NCBI GenBank assembly: GCA_004017535.1 | Contig: SAJS01000006.1 | Location: forward strand, 62,001 to 126,000 | DNA from: Mesorhizobium sp. | GTDB lineage: Bacteria; Pseudomonadota; Alphaproteobacteria; Rhizobiales; Rhizobiaceae | Direction: 5' to 3' | DNA: 64,000 nucleotides | Shown here: positions 8,044 to 16,932 of the stretch, one piece after another | Layout: every line of letters begins with the position of its first letter | Numbering within the stretch: position 1 is the stretch's first letter | Translations under genes and position numbers: made by a program | Notes under the pieces: model-generated | Seen by the model: only the letters and a program-made list of their open reading frames with translations | The model's database searches: none | What the model was told of the DNA's origin: nothing

Positions 8044-9576
8044 ATGACTACGCACACGGTGATCCCCGCTATCGAGGTCGACAGCATCGGCAAGGCATTT
8101 GGCCCGACCGTTGCGCTCAAAGATGTCTCCTTCGCTGTGCGGCCGGGCAGCGTGCACGCACTGCTTGGTGAGAACGGAGCCGGTAAGTCCACGCTCGTGA
8201 AGCTCCTGTCCGGCCTGATGCGCCCGAACAGCGGCCGCATACGAATCTTTGGCGAGGAGCGCCGGCTGTCGTCGCCGCGCGAGGCGCACGCCTGCGGTGT
8301 GCAGACAGCATTCCAGGAGATGACGCTGATTCGCGACCTCAGCGTCCTTGACAATATGCTTCTGCCCTATGCATCGATGGGCCCGACCGGGCTCGTCCGC
8401 CGCGTCGCCGCGCGCGCCGCGCTGCGCCGTCATGTCGATGAGCTCGGCTTCTCGGTCGATCTCGACGCGGAGGTAGCGAGCCTTGAGCTGGCTGTGCGCC
8501 AGAAGATCGAGATTGCCCGCGCCGTTTACCGCAAACCGCGTATACTGCTGCTCGACGAGCCGACCTCGACGCTGGCTGGCCGCGACGTCGACTGGCTCGG
8601 CGCAATCATCGCCCGCCTGAAGGCCGCCGGTACCACTATCGTCTTCATTACTCATCGCATGCGCGAGGTTCGCGCCTTCTGCGATACGTTGACCATTCTG
8701 CGCAACGGCCGCCACATCACCACCGCGCCGGTCGGCGAGGTGAGCGACGCGCAGGTGATCGAGAGCATCATCGGCCGTTCCATCGAGCAGACTTTCCCCC
8801 CAAAGCCTGACGCCGGGCAGCCTTTCGGGTCGCCGGTGCTCGGTGTGCGCGATCTGAAGGTGGGGCACAAGCTCGACGGCGTCGGCTTCGACCTCCGCCG
8901 CGGCGAGATACTCGGCGTAGCCGGTCTGCAGGGGATGGGGCAACAGGACCTGTTCCTGGCCTGCTTTGGCATGGCAGAGATCGAGCGCGGTCAGGTGCTG
9001 GTAGATGGTCGGGCGGTTCGACTGAGTTCGCCGGCCGATGCGTTGCGGCCGAACATTGCCATCGGCCTGGTGCCGGAGGATCGTAAGACCGAAGGCCTCT
9101 TTCTCAATCTCTCGGGCCGCGAGAACGCCTCTCTCCCCGTGGTCGACCGCTTCACGCACTTCGGGCTGATCGACGCTGCTGCGGAGGGCGTGGCGGTGGA
9201 GGCTGCGTTCCGCACAGTTGAGGTGGACCGCCGGGCGCTGTGGACCAGTGCCCGCTCCTTTTCCGGCGGCAACCAGCAGAAGATCGCCATCGCCAAGTGG
9301 CTGGTCGCCAAGAGCCGGATCCTGCTGCTGTTCGATCCGACGCGCGGCATCGACGTCGGCACAAAGCACGAACTCTATGTAATGATGCGCCATTACGTCG
9401 AGTCCGGCGGCTCCATCCTGTTCCATTCGACCGAGATTCCCGAACTCGTCCACCTCTGCGACCGCGTCCTCGTCCTCTATGACGGTCGTCTCGCGGCCGA
9501 GCTAGCAGGTGAACGCATCACCGAACCTGACATCATGAGGCCAGCCCTTGGTCACGCTACTGCGGAGATCGCCTGA
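8044..9576 (+). CDS. Sugar ABC transporter ATP-binding protein (two NBDs, RbsA/MglA type)
   Basis: 510 residues with two nucleotide-binding domains. The first has Walker A GENGAGKST, a degenerate signature LELAVRQKIEIARA and Walker B ILLLDEPTSTL. The second has the degenerate GLQGMGQQ in place of Walker A, usual for this family, and signature FSGGNQQKIAIAKW. Its Walker B reads LLLFDPTRGIDVG, so the usual Asp-Glu pair is Phe-Asp. The second site is therefore probably non-hydrolytic or altered. ATG 8044 is the first sensible start; the frame is open further up but overlaps the previous gene. The stop overlaps the permease ATG by one base, indicating translational coupling. Confidence 0.93.
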   Translation: MTTHTVIPAIEVDSIGKAFGPTVALKDVSFAVRPGSVHALLGENGAGKSTLVKLLSGLMRPNSGRIRIFGEERRLSSPREAHACGVQTAFQEMTLIRDLSVLDNMLLPYASMGPTGLVRRVAARAALRRHVDELGFSVDLDAEVASLELAVRQKIEIARAVYRKPRILLLDEPTSTLAGRDVDWLGAIIARLKAAGTTIVFITHRMREVRAFCDTLTILRNGRHITTAPVGEVSDAQVIESIIGRSIEQTFPPKPDAGQPFGSPVLGVRDLKVGHKLDGVGFDLRRGEILGVAGLQGMGQQDLFLACFGMAEIERGQVLVDGRAVRLSSPADALRPNIAIGLVPEDRKTEGLFLNLSGRENASLPVVDRFTHFGLIDAAAEGVAVEAAFRTVEVDRRALWTSARSFSGGNQQKIAIAKWLVAKSRILLLFDPTRGIDVGTKHELYVMMRHYVESGGSILFHSTEIPELVHLCDRVLVLYDGRLAAELAGERITEPDIMRPALGHATAEIA

Positions 9577-11645
9577 TGAGCCTCGTCTCGGCGCGCGGAC
9601 CCAAAGCGACCGTCCCTCTCGCACGCTGGCTCGCGCGCAACCGCGGCGCCCTGATCGCCGCCATCGTGTTCGCGCTCTCGCTTGGGGTGGTCGACTGGGT
9701 CGGCGCCGGGCCGCTGACCTATTTCGACGTGTCCTTCCTGTCCAGCGGCGGCGCCACCTCGGCGATTGCCGCGATGGGCCAGACGCTGGTCGTGCTGTCC
9801 GGTGGCTTTGACCTGTCAGCAGGCGCAGTGGTGTCGCTGGTCAATGTTGCGCTGGCCTCAAGCATGGATCCGCTGGCGCCGGGCGCCAACGTCGTCCTGT
9901 GGACGCTGGCGGGTATCGGCATTGGGATGACGGTCGGCGCCTTCAACGGTTTCTTTATTGCCTGGCTGCGCATGCAGCCGATCGTCGTCACTTTGTCGAC
10001 CATGTTTATCCTGCAGGGCGTCACCCTGCTGGTAATGGACAAGCCGGGCGGCTTTGTCTCCCCAGACCTAGGCTCGTTTTACCTCGGCGACGCGGTGCCC
10101 AACCTGGTGCCAATGCCCCTGGCAGTGATCGGCGTCGTGCTGCTGATGTGGCTGTGGCTGAAGGGCTCCCGCTTCGGTACCGCGCTGTACGCGGTCGGCA
10201 GTGATCCGGATTCAGCTGCCGCCGTCGGCGTCAGTGTCGTGATGGTGCGTTTCCTGATCTACGTGATCGCCGGCGGTTGCTACGGTCTGGCCGGAGTGTT
10301 CATCAGCGCCCAGACCGGTAGCGGTGATCCGCTGGTCGGCAACCCGCTGCTGCTGTCGATGTTCGCCGCCGTCGTGGTCGGCGGCACTCGGCTGGGCGGG
10401 GGGCAGGGCGGTCCGACTGGCACCGTTTTCGGCGCCTACATCCTGATGATGGTCGTCAACATACTGCTGGCACTTAACGTCTCGGCCTACTATTCGACCA
10501 TTGCCGAGGGTACCATCCTGATCTTGGCCGTGCTTGCCGGCTCGATCTCGCGCGGCTCGGTGCTGGCGGTGAAGCTACGCGCCGCGCGTTCTCAGTTCGC
10601 CGCCTGGCGCGCCGGTACTCTACCGGCCCAGCTCGAGCGCGTCGACCGCCGCATGCGGATCGCTCCGCCTACGCCGTCGCGCCCCGTCACCGCACCCCCC
10701 TTGCACGTTCGCTATGCCGAAACCCTCCGCTACGCGCTGCCAGCCTATATCTGTCTGGTTGTGATCGTTATCGTCACCCAGCTCTGGCTCGGCCGCGCCA
10801 TCCTCAATCCCGGCTACTGGAACTCGCTTCTGGTCCTGTCGTCCTTCCTCGCGGTGCTTGCGCTGGGGCAGGGCACGGTCATCCTCACCGGCGGCCTCGA
10901 CCTCTCGGTGCCGTGGACCATTGGCCTCTGCGGCATCATTCTCGCCGGCATGGTCAACGGGTCCGATGTCGCGCTGGCCTACGCGCTGCCTACGGTATTG
11001 GTGATGGGGCTGTCGATCGGCTTCGCCAACGGCGCCGGAATAGTCTATCTCGGCATCTCACCGATCGTCATGACGCTTGCCACCAACGGCATTCTGCAGG
11101 GCTTTGCGTTGCTCTATTCGCAGGGCACGCCCGCCGGCTTTTCATCGCCTATGCTGCGTTGGTTCATGACCGGGCGCCTCGCGGGCGTCACCCCAGTGGT
11201 GCCGTTCATGCTCGCCTTCGTTGCCGTCGCGGTGCTGGTGCTCGGGCGCACGCCCTTCGGACGCCGCGTATACGGCATTGGCAACGGCGTCCGCGCCGCG
11301 CAGCTTTCCGGCATTCGCGTCGAGCGCACGCTTATCCTCGTCTATATGCTCTCGTCGCTATGCGCGGCCGTGGTGGGCGTCATGCTGACTGGCTTCTCCG
11401 GCCAGGCCAGCCTCGGCATGGGCGACGACTATCTGCTGCCATCGATCGCAGTGGTGGTTGTCGGCGGCACGCTGATCACCGGCGGCCGCGGCCATTACTT
11501 GGGCATGCTCGGCGGCGTACTTCTGCTCACCGCGCTGCAGATGCTGCTCGCCGGCACCACGCTGCCTTATGCCACCCGCGCGATACTATACGGCCTTGTC
11601 GTGCTCGCTGCCGTCATGGCCCTGCGCGAGCGGCGCGTCCAATAA
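9576..11645 (+). CDS. Fused double ABC permease (RbsC-type x2)
   Basis: 689 residues, about twice the usual 320-350. Two homologous halves are visible. The N-half (about 1-335) carries LVVLSGGFDLSAGAVVSLVN and VVVGGTRLGGGQGGPTGT. The C-half (about 375-689) carries VILTGGLDLSVPWTIGL and VVVGGTLITGGRGHYLG. Each half holds about 8-10 hydrophobic helices of the BPD_transp_2 fold, and a polar linker (about 335-375) joins them. Such importers normally use a homodimer or heterodimer of permeases; here both are one chain, fixing a 1:1 pairing. It is coupled to the ATPase gene by a 1-nt overlap. Confidence 0.93.
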   Translation: MSLVSARGPKATVPLARWLARNRGALIAAIVFALSLGVVDWVGAGPLTYFDVSFLSSGGATSAIAAMGQTLVVLSGGFDLSAGAVVSLVNVALASSMDPLAPGANVVLWTLAGIGIGMTVGAFNGFFIAWLRMQPIVVTLSTMFILQGVTLLVMDKPGGFVSPDLGSFYLGDAVPNLVPMPLAVIGVVLLMWLWLKGSRFGTALYAVGSDPDSAAAVGVSVVMVRFLIYVIAGGCYGLAGVFISAQTGSGDPLVGNPLLLSMFAAVVVGGTRLGGGQGGPTGTVFGAYILMMVVNILLALNVSAYYSTIAEGTILILAVLAGSISRGSVLAVKLRAARSQFAAWRAGTLPAQLERVDRRMRIAPPTPSRPVTAPPLHVRYAETLRYALPAYICLVVIVIVTQLWLGRAILNPGYWNSLLVLSSFLAVLALGQGTVILTGGLDLSVPWTIGLCGIILAGMVNGSDVALAYALPTVLVMGLSIGFANGAGIVYLGISPIVMTLATNGILQGFALLYSQGTPAGFSSPMLRWFMTGRLAGVTPVVPFMLAFVAVAVLVLGRTPFGRRVYGIGNGVRAAQLSGIRVERTLILVYMLSSLCAAVVGVMLTGFSGQASLGMGDDYLLPSIAVVVVGGTLITGGRGHYLGMLGGVLLLTALQMLLAGTTLPYATRAILYGLVVLAAVMALRERRVQ

Positions 11646-11670
11646 AGCGAATGACGAAGGGAATGACATC

Positions 11671-12477
11671 ATGAGTTCGAGAGCGCCGCATTCGGCCGAT
11701 GACTATCTCTCCGGCCTTGCCGGCCAACGGGTGCTGGTCACCGCCGGCGCCGGGGGAATTGGCCTTGCCATCGCAGAGACGCTTGGCCGGCTCGGCGCCC
11801 GGCTGGTCGTCTGCGACGTCTCCGATGCCGCGCTGGCCGCGGTCGGCAACACCGTGACGGTCGAGGCCGCGGTCAAGGCAGATGTCTCCAGCGAGGCCGA
11901 CGTTGACCGGCTGTTCGAGAAGGTGACCGGGGCACTCGGGGGGCTCGACGCGCTGATCAACAATGCTGGAATTGCTGGTCCAACCGGGGGCGTCGACGAA
12001 ATCGCCCCCGAAGACTGGCGCCGCTGCATCGACGTCTGCCTGACGGGTCAATTCCTGTGTGCGCGGCGCGCCGTGCCGATGCTCAAGGCCGCTGGAGGGG
12101 GTTCCATCGTCTCCATGTCCTCGGCCGCGGGCCGCCACGGCTACGCCTTCCGCACTCCTTATTCGGCCGCCAAGTTTGGTGTCGTCGGCTTTACCCAAAG
12201 CCTCGCCAAGGAACTCGGACCGAGTGGCATCCGCGTCAATGCAATTCTGCCCGGCATCATCGAAGGGCCGCGAATCGAGAGCGTCATCTCGGCGCGAGCC
12301 CAGCAACTAGGCATCACTCATGAGGAGATGACCGGCCGTTATCTGCAAAACATCTCTTTGCGGCGGATGACCAGCCCCTACGATGTGGCATCCATGGTCG
12401 CGTTTCTGCTCTCGGACGCCGGGTTGAACATCTCGGGCCAGTCACTTGGCGTGGATGGAAATGTCGAGACCCTTTAG
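11671..12477 (+). CDS. SDR-family oxidoreductase
   Basis: 268 residues from ATG 11671, preceded by GAAGGGA. Classical SDR features: TAGAGGIG at 24-31, NNAG at 97-100, Ser near 150, Tyr164 and Lys168 in TPYSAAKFG, and a C-terminal SGQSLGVDGNVETL. It lies 25 bp after the permease and leads the catabolic part of the operon. A sugar 1-dehydrogenase role, making a lactone for the two SMP-30 lactonases downstream, would fit, but other positions on the sugar are possible. No signal peptide is seen, so it acts in the cytoplasm. Confidence 0.92.
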   Translation: MSSRAPHSADDYLSGLAGQRVLVTAGAGGIGLAIAETLGRLGARLVVCDVSDAALAAVGNTVTVEAAVKADVSSEADVDRLFEKVTGALGGLDALINNAGIAGPTGGVDEIAPEDWRRCIDVCLTGQFLCARRAVPMLKAAGGGSIVSMSSAAGRHGYAFRTPYSAAKFGVVGFTQSLAKELGPSGIRVNAILPGIIEGPRIESVISARAQQLGITHEEMTGRYLQNISLRRMTSPYDVASMVAFLLSDAGLNISGQSLGVDGNVETL

Positions 12478-12530
12478 CTGCAGCACAAGAAGACGATCTA
12501 ATCCTGTCCTCACAGTGTCCGGAGAATAGT

Positions 12531-13478
12531 ATGACTACGGTAGCTATTGTCGGCAGCGGCTTCATTGGACGAGGTTGGGCGATCAGCTTTGCTCGCTCGG
12601 GCCATGCGGTGCGCATGTGGGATCATCTTCCCGAAGCTGCCGAAGGCGCCCGCAATTACATCGCTGGCGTGCTCGGTGACCTCGCGGCGAACGACCTTTT
12701 ACGTGGGCAGATGCCCGACGAGGTGCTTGCCCGCATAACGATCGTAAATGAACTCGGCGAGGCGGTCCGCGACGCGGCGCATATCCAGGAGAACACCCCT
12801 GAGAAACGCGAGATTAAGCGCGAGATCTTCACGCGAATCGATGCCGCCGCCGATCCCGCCGCCGTCATCGCAAGTTCGACGTCGGCTCTCCTTCCATCGA
12901 CCTTCACCGACCATCTTGCAGGTCGCCACCGCTGCCTGGTCGTACACCCGATAAACCCGCCATACCTTGTCCCGGCCGCGGAAGTGGTGCCGGCGCCGTG
13001 GACGTCCCCCGAAACCATCGACAAGACCCGCGCCTTTCTGATTTCGGCGGGCCACGCACCACTCGTCATGACAAAGGAGCTGGACGGTTTCATCATGAAC
13101 CGGATGCAAGGCGCGCTACTCGAGGAGGCGTTCCGGTTGGTTGCGGGCGGCTATGCGAGCGTCGAGGACGTGGATGTCGGCATCAGGGAGGGCCTGGCCC
13201 TACGCTGGTCGTTTATGGGGCCGTTCGAGACGATCGACCTCAATGCACCGGGCGGCGTGCGTGACTATGTCGAGCGGTACCAGTCGATCTACTCGAACAT
13301 CTTTCCGCAGATGCGGCATCGCGTGGATTGGGCTGGCGAGGTTCTCCAGACGGTGGAGAGCGAACGCCGCCGCCGGCTCCCCCAAGAGAGATTGCTGGAC
13401 CGGCAGGTCTGGCGCGACCGTCGCCTCATGGCGTTGGCGGCGCACAAGAAGAAGGCGGATGAGGAGTTCGGCAAATGA
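12531..13478 (+). CDS. 3-hydroxyacyl-CoA dehydrogenase-like enzyme (L-gulonate 3-dehydrogenase / carnitine dehydrogenase group)
   Basis: 315 residues. N-terminal Rossmann motif GSGFIGRGW (8-16) and the family pattern ENTPEKREIKREIF, then SSTSALLPS, HPINPPYLVP and FIMNRMQGALLEEAFRL. This length and pattern are those of lambda-crystallin-like L-gulonate 3-dehydrogenase and bacterial L-carnitine dehydrogenase, which oxidise the 3-hydroxyl of free acids rather than CoA esters. Its stop overlaps the ATG of a beta-keto acid cleavage enzyme by four bases (ATGA), so the two are translated together. A 3-keto acid product passed straight to that enzyme is the natural reading. In this sugar context a 3-hydroxy aldonate is more likely than carnitine. 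Confidence 0.88.
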   Translation: MTTVAIVGSGFIGRGWAISFARSGHAVRMWDHLPEAAEGARNYIAGVLGDLAANDLLRGQMPDEVLARITIVNELGEAVRDAAHIQENTPEKREIKREIFTRIDAAADPAAVIASSTSALLPSTFTDHLAGRHRCLVVHPINPPYLVPAAEVVPAPWTSPETIDKTRAFLISAGHAPLVMTKELDGFIMNRMQGALLEEAFRLVAGGYASVEDVDVGIREGLALRWSFMGPFETIDLNAPGGVRDYVERYQSIYSNIFPQMRHRVDWAGEVLQTVESERRRRLPQERLLDRQVWRDRRLMALAAHKKKADEEFGK

Positions 13479-14449
13479 CGCAAGCAGGCGCCACCACGAC
13501 ACGCAAATCAACCGGCCCGCAAACGACGGGCAAGGTCATCATCACCTGCGCTGTAACGGGGGCGATACACACCCCGACCATGTCGCCCTATCTCCCGATC
13601 ACGCCGGACGAGATCGCATCCGAGGCGATCTCGGCAGCCGAGGCGGGCGCGGCGATCCTTCATTTACACGCGCGCGATCCTGAGACTGGTAAGCCCGACC
13701 AGACGCCCGAAGCCTTCGCGCGCTTCCTGCCCCGGATCAAGCAGGGCACGAAAGCGGCGATAAACATCACTACCGGCGGCAGCCCCTATATGAAAGTAGA
13801 GGAGCGTGTCCGGCCAGCTGCACAGTTCAAGCCGGAGGTCGCCTCGCTCAACATGGGCTCGATCAACTTTGGCCTCTATCACCTTCTCGACAAGTACCGG
13901 ACCTTCAAGTTCGACTGGGAAAAGCAACATCTGGAGGCCACTAGAGACCTCGTTTTCCGCAACTCTTTCAAGGACATCGAGTACATCCTTTCGACCTGCT
14001 ACGACAACGGCACCCGCTTCGAATTCGAATGCTACGACATCGCGCATCTCTACAACCTGGCGCATTTCGCCGAGCGCGGTTTGGTCAAACCACCCTTCTT
14101 CGTCCAGTCGGTGTTCGGGCTGCTTGGCGGCATCGGGACACATCCTGAGGATGTCGCCCACATGAAGCGCACCGCCGACCGCCTGTTCGGCGATCAATTC
14201 CGCTGGTCGGTACTCGGCGCAGGTGCCAGCCAGCTGCGCATCGCGGCCCAGGCGGCTGCCCTGGGCGGCAACATCCGCGTCGGCCTTGAGGACAGCCTCT
14301 GGGCTGGCCGCGGCAAGCTCGCCAAATCGAATGCCGAGCAGGTTCAACTCGCTCGTAAGATCATCGAAGGGTTGGGCATGGAAGTTGCTACGCCCGACGA
14401 GGCGCGCGAGATTCTGTCGCTGAAAGGCGGCGACAAGGTCGCCTTTTGA
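13475..14449 (+). CDS. Beta-keto acid cleavage enzyme (BKACE, DUF849 family)
   Basis: 324 residues. BKACE enzymes are Zn-dependent and condense a beta-keto acid with acetyl-CoA, giving acetoacetate plus a shortened acyl-CoA; Kce of lysine fermentation is the type member. The metal ligands are visible in ILHLHARDP (His63, His65), and TTGGSPYM and LEDSLWAGRGKLAKSNAEQV are family hallmarks. It is longer at the N-terminus and in the 140-185 insert (HLEATRDLVFRNSFKDIEYI) than Kce, placing it in a larger subgroup. The four-base overlap with the upstream 3-dehydrogenase argues that its substrate is that enzyme's product. Family firm, substrate inferred. Confidence 0.9.
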   Translation: MTQAGATTTRKSTGPQTTGKVIITCAVTGAIHTPTMSPYLPITPDEIASEAISAAEAGAAILHLHARDPETGKPDQTPEAFARFLPRIKQGTKAAINITTGGSPYMKVEERVRPAAQFKPEVASLNMGSINFGLYHLLDKYRTFKFDWEKQHLEATRDLVFRNSFKDIEYILSTCYDNGTRFEFECYDIAHLYNLAHFAERGLVKPPFFVQSVFGLLGGIGTHPEDVAHMKRTADRLFGDQFRWSVLGAGASQLRIAAQAAALGGNIRVGLEDSLWAGRGKLAKSNAEQVQLARKIIEGLGMEVATPDEAREILSLKGGDKVAF

Positions 14450-14459
14450 GGGTCGCGCC

Positions 14460-15332
14460 ATGCTGAGGATCGAAGTGCTCTCCGACAGGCCAGATCAACT
14501 CGGCGAAGGACCGTTATGGGATGTGCGTGAGCAGCGGCTCTACTGGATCGATTCCTACAAGCCCTCGATCCATTCCTCAGATTGCGCGGGCGGCGATCGC
14601 AAGAGCTGGAGTGTGCCGGAACCGATCGGCTCGATGGCTCTGCGTGAGCAGGGGGGCGCGATCTTGTCGCTTCGCGACGGCTTCTACACCTTCGACTTCG
14701 ACAGTGGCCAGGCACAACGCATCGTCGAGACGCAACCAGGCGAACTGCGCCCACGGATGAATGACGGAAAGGTCGACCGACAGGGACGCTTCGTCGCCGG
14801 ATCCATGGACTTCGAGGAACGCGAGCCCGTCGGAAAACTGTTCCGGCTGAACCATGACCTGTCGCTCAGCACGCTCGACGCCGGCATCATCTGTTCCAAC
14901 GGACCCTGCTGGAGTCCGGATGGCCGCACGTTCTATTTTGCCGATACGGGCAAGCGGGTCATCTGGGCATACGCATACGATGTCGTGACTGGCCACGTAC
15001 GCTCTCGGCGTGTCTTTACCAGCTTCGAGAACCTGCGAGGGCTGCCGGATGGCGCGACGGTCGATTCCGAGGGTTACCTCTGGAGCACGGAGGTCTATTC
15101 GGGTCGCCTTATCCGGTTCGATCCAAGCGGGGTAGTTGACCGCATCGTCGGTCTGCCTGTCCAATCGACGACCAGCGTCATTTTCGGCGGCCCCGATCTC
15201 GACATTGCCTATGTGACTTCGATGGCTAGGCCTTTCCAGTGCCAATATCATCGCGAGCGCGAGGCGGGGTTCGTCTTTGCGATCCATGGCCTGGGCGTTC
15301 GAGGCATTGAGGAGCCGCGGTTCAAGGGTTGA
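14460..15332 (+). CDS. SMP-30/gluconolactonase family protein 1
   Basis: 290 residues, a six-bladed beta-propeller lactonase. Conserved metal-site residues are seen in LGEGPLWD (Glu), RMNDGKVD (Asn) and the later propeller strands ICSNGPCWSPDG and GATVDSEGYLW. It would hydrolyse an aldono-lactone to the acid. The next gene is a paralogue of the same architecture, starting 29 bp further on, so the operon may handle two lactones or two anomers. Short gap to the BKACE gene (10 bp) supports one transcript. Confidence 0.9.
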   Translation: MLRIEVLSDRPDQLGEGPLWDVREQRLYWIDSYKPSIHSSDCAGGDRKSWSVPEPIGSMALREQGGAILSLRDGFYTFDFDSGQAQRIVETQPGELRPRMNDGKVDRQGRFVAGSMDFEEREPVGKLFRLNHDLSLSTLDAGIICSNGPCWSPDGRTFYFADTGKRVIWAYAYDVVTGHVRSRRVFTSFENLRGLPDGATVDSEGYLWSTEVYSGRLIRFDPSGVVDRIVGLPVQSTTSVIFGGPDLDIAYVTSMARPFQCQYHREREAGFVFAIHGLGVRGIEEPRFKG

Positions 15333-15361
15333 CGGTTCGCATGATGAATGGAGGATGTGCC

Positions 15362-16240
15362 ATGAAGATCGACGTCGTCGTTGACGTAAAGACAACACTT
15401 GGCGAGGGGCCGCTCTGGGACGTCGGGCAACAGCGGCTTTACTGGATCGATTCCTTCGACGGGCGGGTGTTCCGCGCCACGCATGACGGCCGCGAGATCC
15501 GCTCGTGGGACCTGCCTATGAAGATCGGTTCGATGGCGCTGCGCAAGGATGGGGATGGTGCGATCGTCAGCCTCGCGCGCGGCTTTCATCTCCTCGATTT
15601 CAAGACGGGCGATGTCGAGCTGATCCACGATCCGGAACCAGACAAGCCGTCCAACCGCATCAATGACGGCAAGGTCGACAAGCGCGGCCGCTTCGTGGCC
15701 GGTTCGATGGACACCATGGAAAGTGGGCCCAATGGCGCGCTGTATCGCGTCGATCCTGATTTCAGCGTGCACAAGCTCGACGACGGCATCATCGTGTCCA
15801 ACGGTCCCTGTTGGAGCCCCGACGGAACCATCTTCTATTTTGCCGATTCCTGGTCGGGCGAAATCTGGGCCTACGACTACGATCTTGAAACCGGAAACGT
15901 CTCCAACCGGCGCACCTTCGCCAAAGTCGACACCGCTAGGGGCGGCGCCGCCGATGGCTCAACCGTGGACGAGGAAGGCTGCCTCTGGAACGCGCAGGTC
16001 TACGACGCGAAAATAGTTCGCTACCGGCCGGATGGCACCGTCGACCGGGTCATCGAAATGCCAGTTAAGAAAGTCACTTCAGTGATGTTCGGAGGCCCGA
16101 ACCTCGACATCCTCTACGTGACTTCGATGGCAAAACCTCCGCTGCCACGTTTTCCAGGCGATGGCGTCTTGCGCGGCAGTCTGTTCGCCATCTGCGGCCT
16201 CGGCATCCGCGGCGTTCCTGAGCCGCGCTTCGGCGGCTGA
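15362..16240 (+). CDS. SMP-30/gluconolactonase family protein 2
   Basis: 292 residues from ATG 15362, chosen because GAGGA lies 6 nt upstream; earlier in-frame starts (from 15329) lack a site. Same motifs as its neighbour: LGEGPLWD, RINDGKVDKRGRFVAGSMD, IVSNGPCWSPDG and GSTVDEEGCLWNAQ. The two differ mainly in the C-terminal loop after TSMAKP. It is the last gene of the operon; a hairpin follows at 16278-16298. Substrate unknown. Confidence 0.9.
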   Translation: MKIDVVVDVKTTLGEGPLWDVGQQRLYWIDSFDGRVFRATHDGREIRSWDLPMKIGSMALRKDGDGAIVSLARGFHLLDFKTGDVELIHDPEPDKPSNRINDGKVDKRGRFVAGSMDTMESGPNGALYRVDPDFSVHKLDDGIIVSNGPCWSPDGTIFYFADSWSGEIWAYDYDLETGNVSNRRTFAKVDTARGGAADGSTVDEEGCLWNAQVYDAKIVRYRPDGTVDRVIEMPVKKVTSVMFGGPNLDILYVTSMAKPPLPRFPGDGVLRGSLFAICGLGIRGVPEPRFGG

Positions 16241-16277
16241 ACAGCCAATTTCCACAGAACGCATTCCGGCAGAAGTG

Positions 16278-16298
16278 GCGCCAAGTGCCACTTGGTGC
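16278..16298 (+). terminator. Hairpin downstream of the sugar operon
   Basis: Nine base pairs (one G-T) formed by GCGCCAAGT and ACTTGGTGC around a GCC loop, 37 nt after the last operon gene. No T-run follows, so it may be a weak or Rho-assisted terminator. Confidence 0.4.
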
Positions 16299-16932
16299 TC
16301 GCAGAGGAACTTTCCTTTCCCAAATCACGCTTGTGCACCGAAGCGAAGCCTACGACTGGCCTCGTACGGTGATTGCCGCCGTTTATCTGCTTGCGGAAAC
16401 CGTCGCATCGGGAACAACGGTAGGAGCACAGCAGGTAGCTTTATCGACGGGGAGTCCAGTTTGGCTGGGGTTCTTGGAAGCTTTTCGAACTTTCTGGGTC
16501 GCGCCTCAGGCGGAATTGCGGGCGCTAATGGATAAAGCGGGACAGCAGATGCGGGTTCGGACCGTTTAGGATGCGTCGGGCGTGGACGGCAGCTTCGCGC
16601 CCCCATGTCGGTCATTTAAATCGGCTTTGCCATTCCCGAAAGCTGCCGTCGCGTGCGACGGCGTAAGATAGCGCCGCTCTCGATATTGCCAGCGAGAAAT
16701 CGCAGGCGGCGCAACGGCCTGGTTGCCCCTGGTGCACGCATCCATTGGCGCGGTCACCCCAGCCGCAAGTGTTGTAACGTGCTGGGCCCGCCTTGTGGCC
16801 GGCGGTTCGGGCAGGCAGGTAACCGTCATCGGTCGAGGGATGACATGGGTTTGAGCGCTGCGTTTGAGCTGATACGGCGAAGGCAAACGCCCTTTATCCT
16901 CACTTGCAGGATCGGATAACGGCCTCGTCTCA
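16299..16932. other. Gene-poor stretch between the sugar operon and the catabolic island
   Basis: About 630 bp with only short overlapping frames of no recognised family on either strand. It marks the boundary between the sugar operon, where no IclR-type motif was seen, and the island that carries it. No transposon end or tRNA was recognised. Confidence 0.4.

Noticed and set aside
7957-9453. A 498-codon reverse frame opposite the sugar ATPase
   Set aside because: The forward frame encodes a full ABC ATPase with Walker motifs; the reverse frame is a high-GC shadow with no domain.
12531-14449. Carnitine catabolism (dehydrogenase + BKACE pair)
   Set aside because: The gene pair is compatible, but the betainyl-CoA thioesterase is missing and the operon has a sugar-type importer and lactonases, so a sugar-acid role is preferred.
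16285-16569. Possible 94-residue protein after the sugar operon
   Set aside because: No ribosome site and no recognisable domain; kept only as an unexplained stretch.
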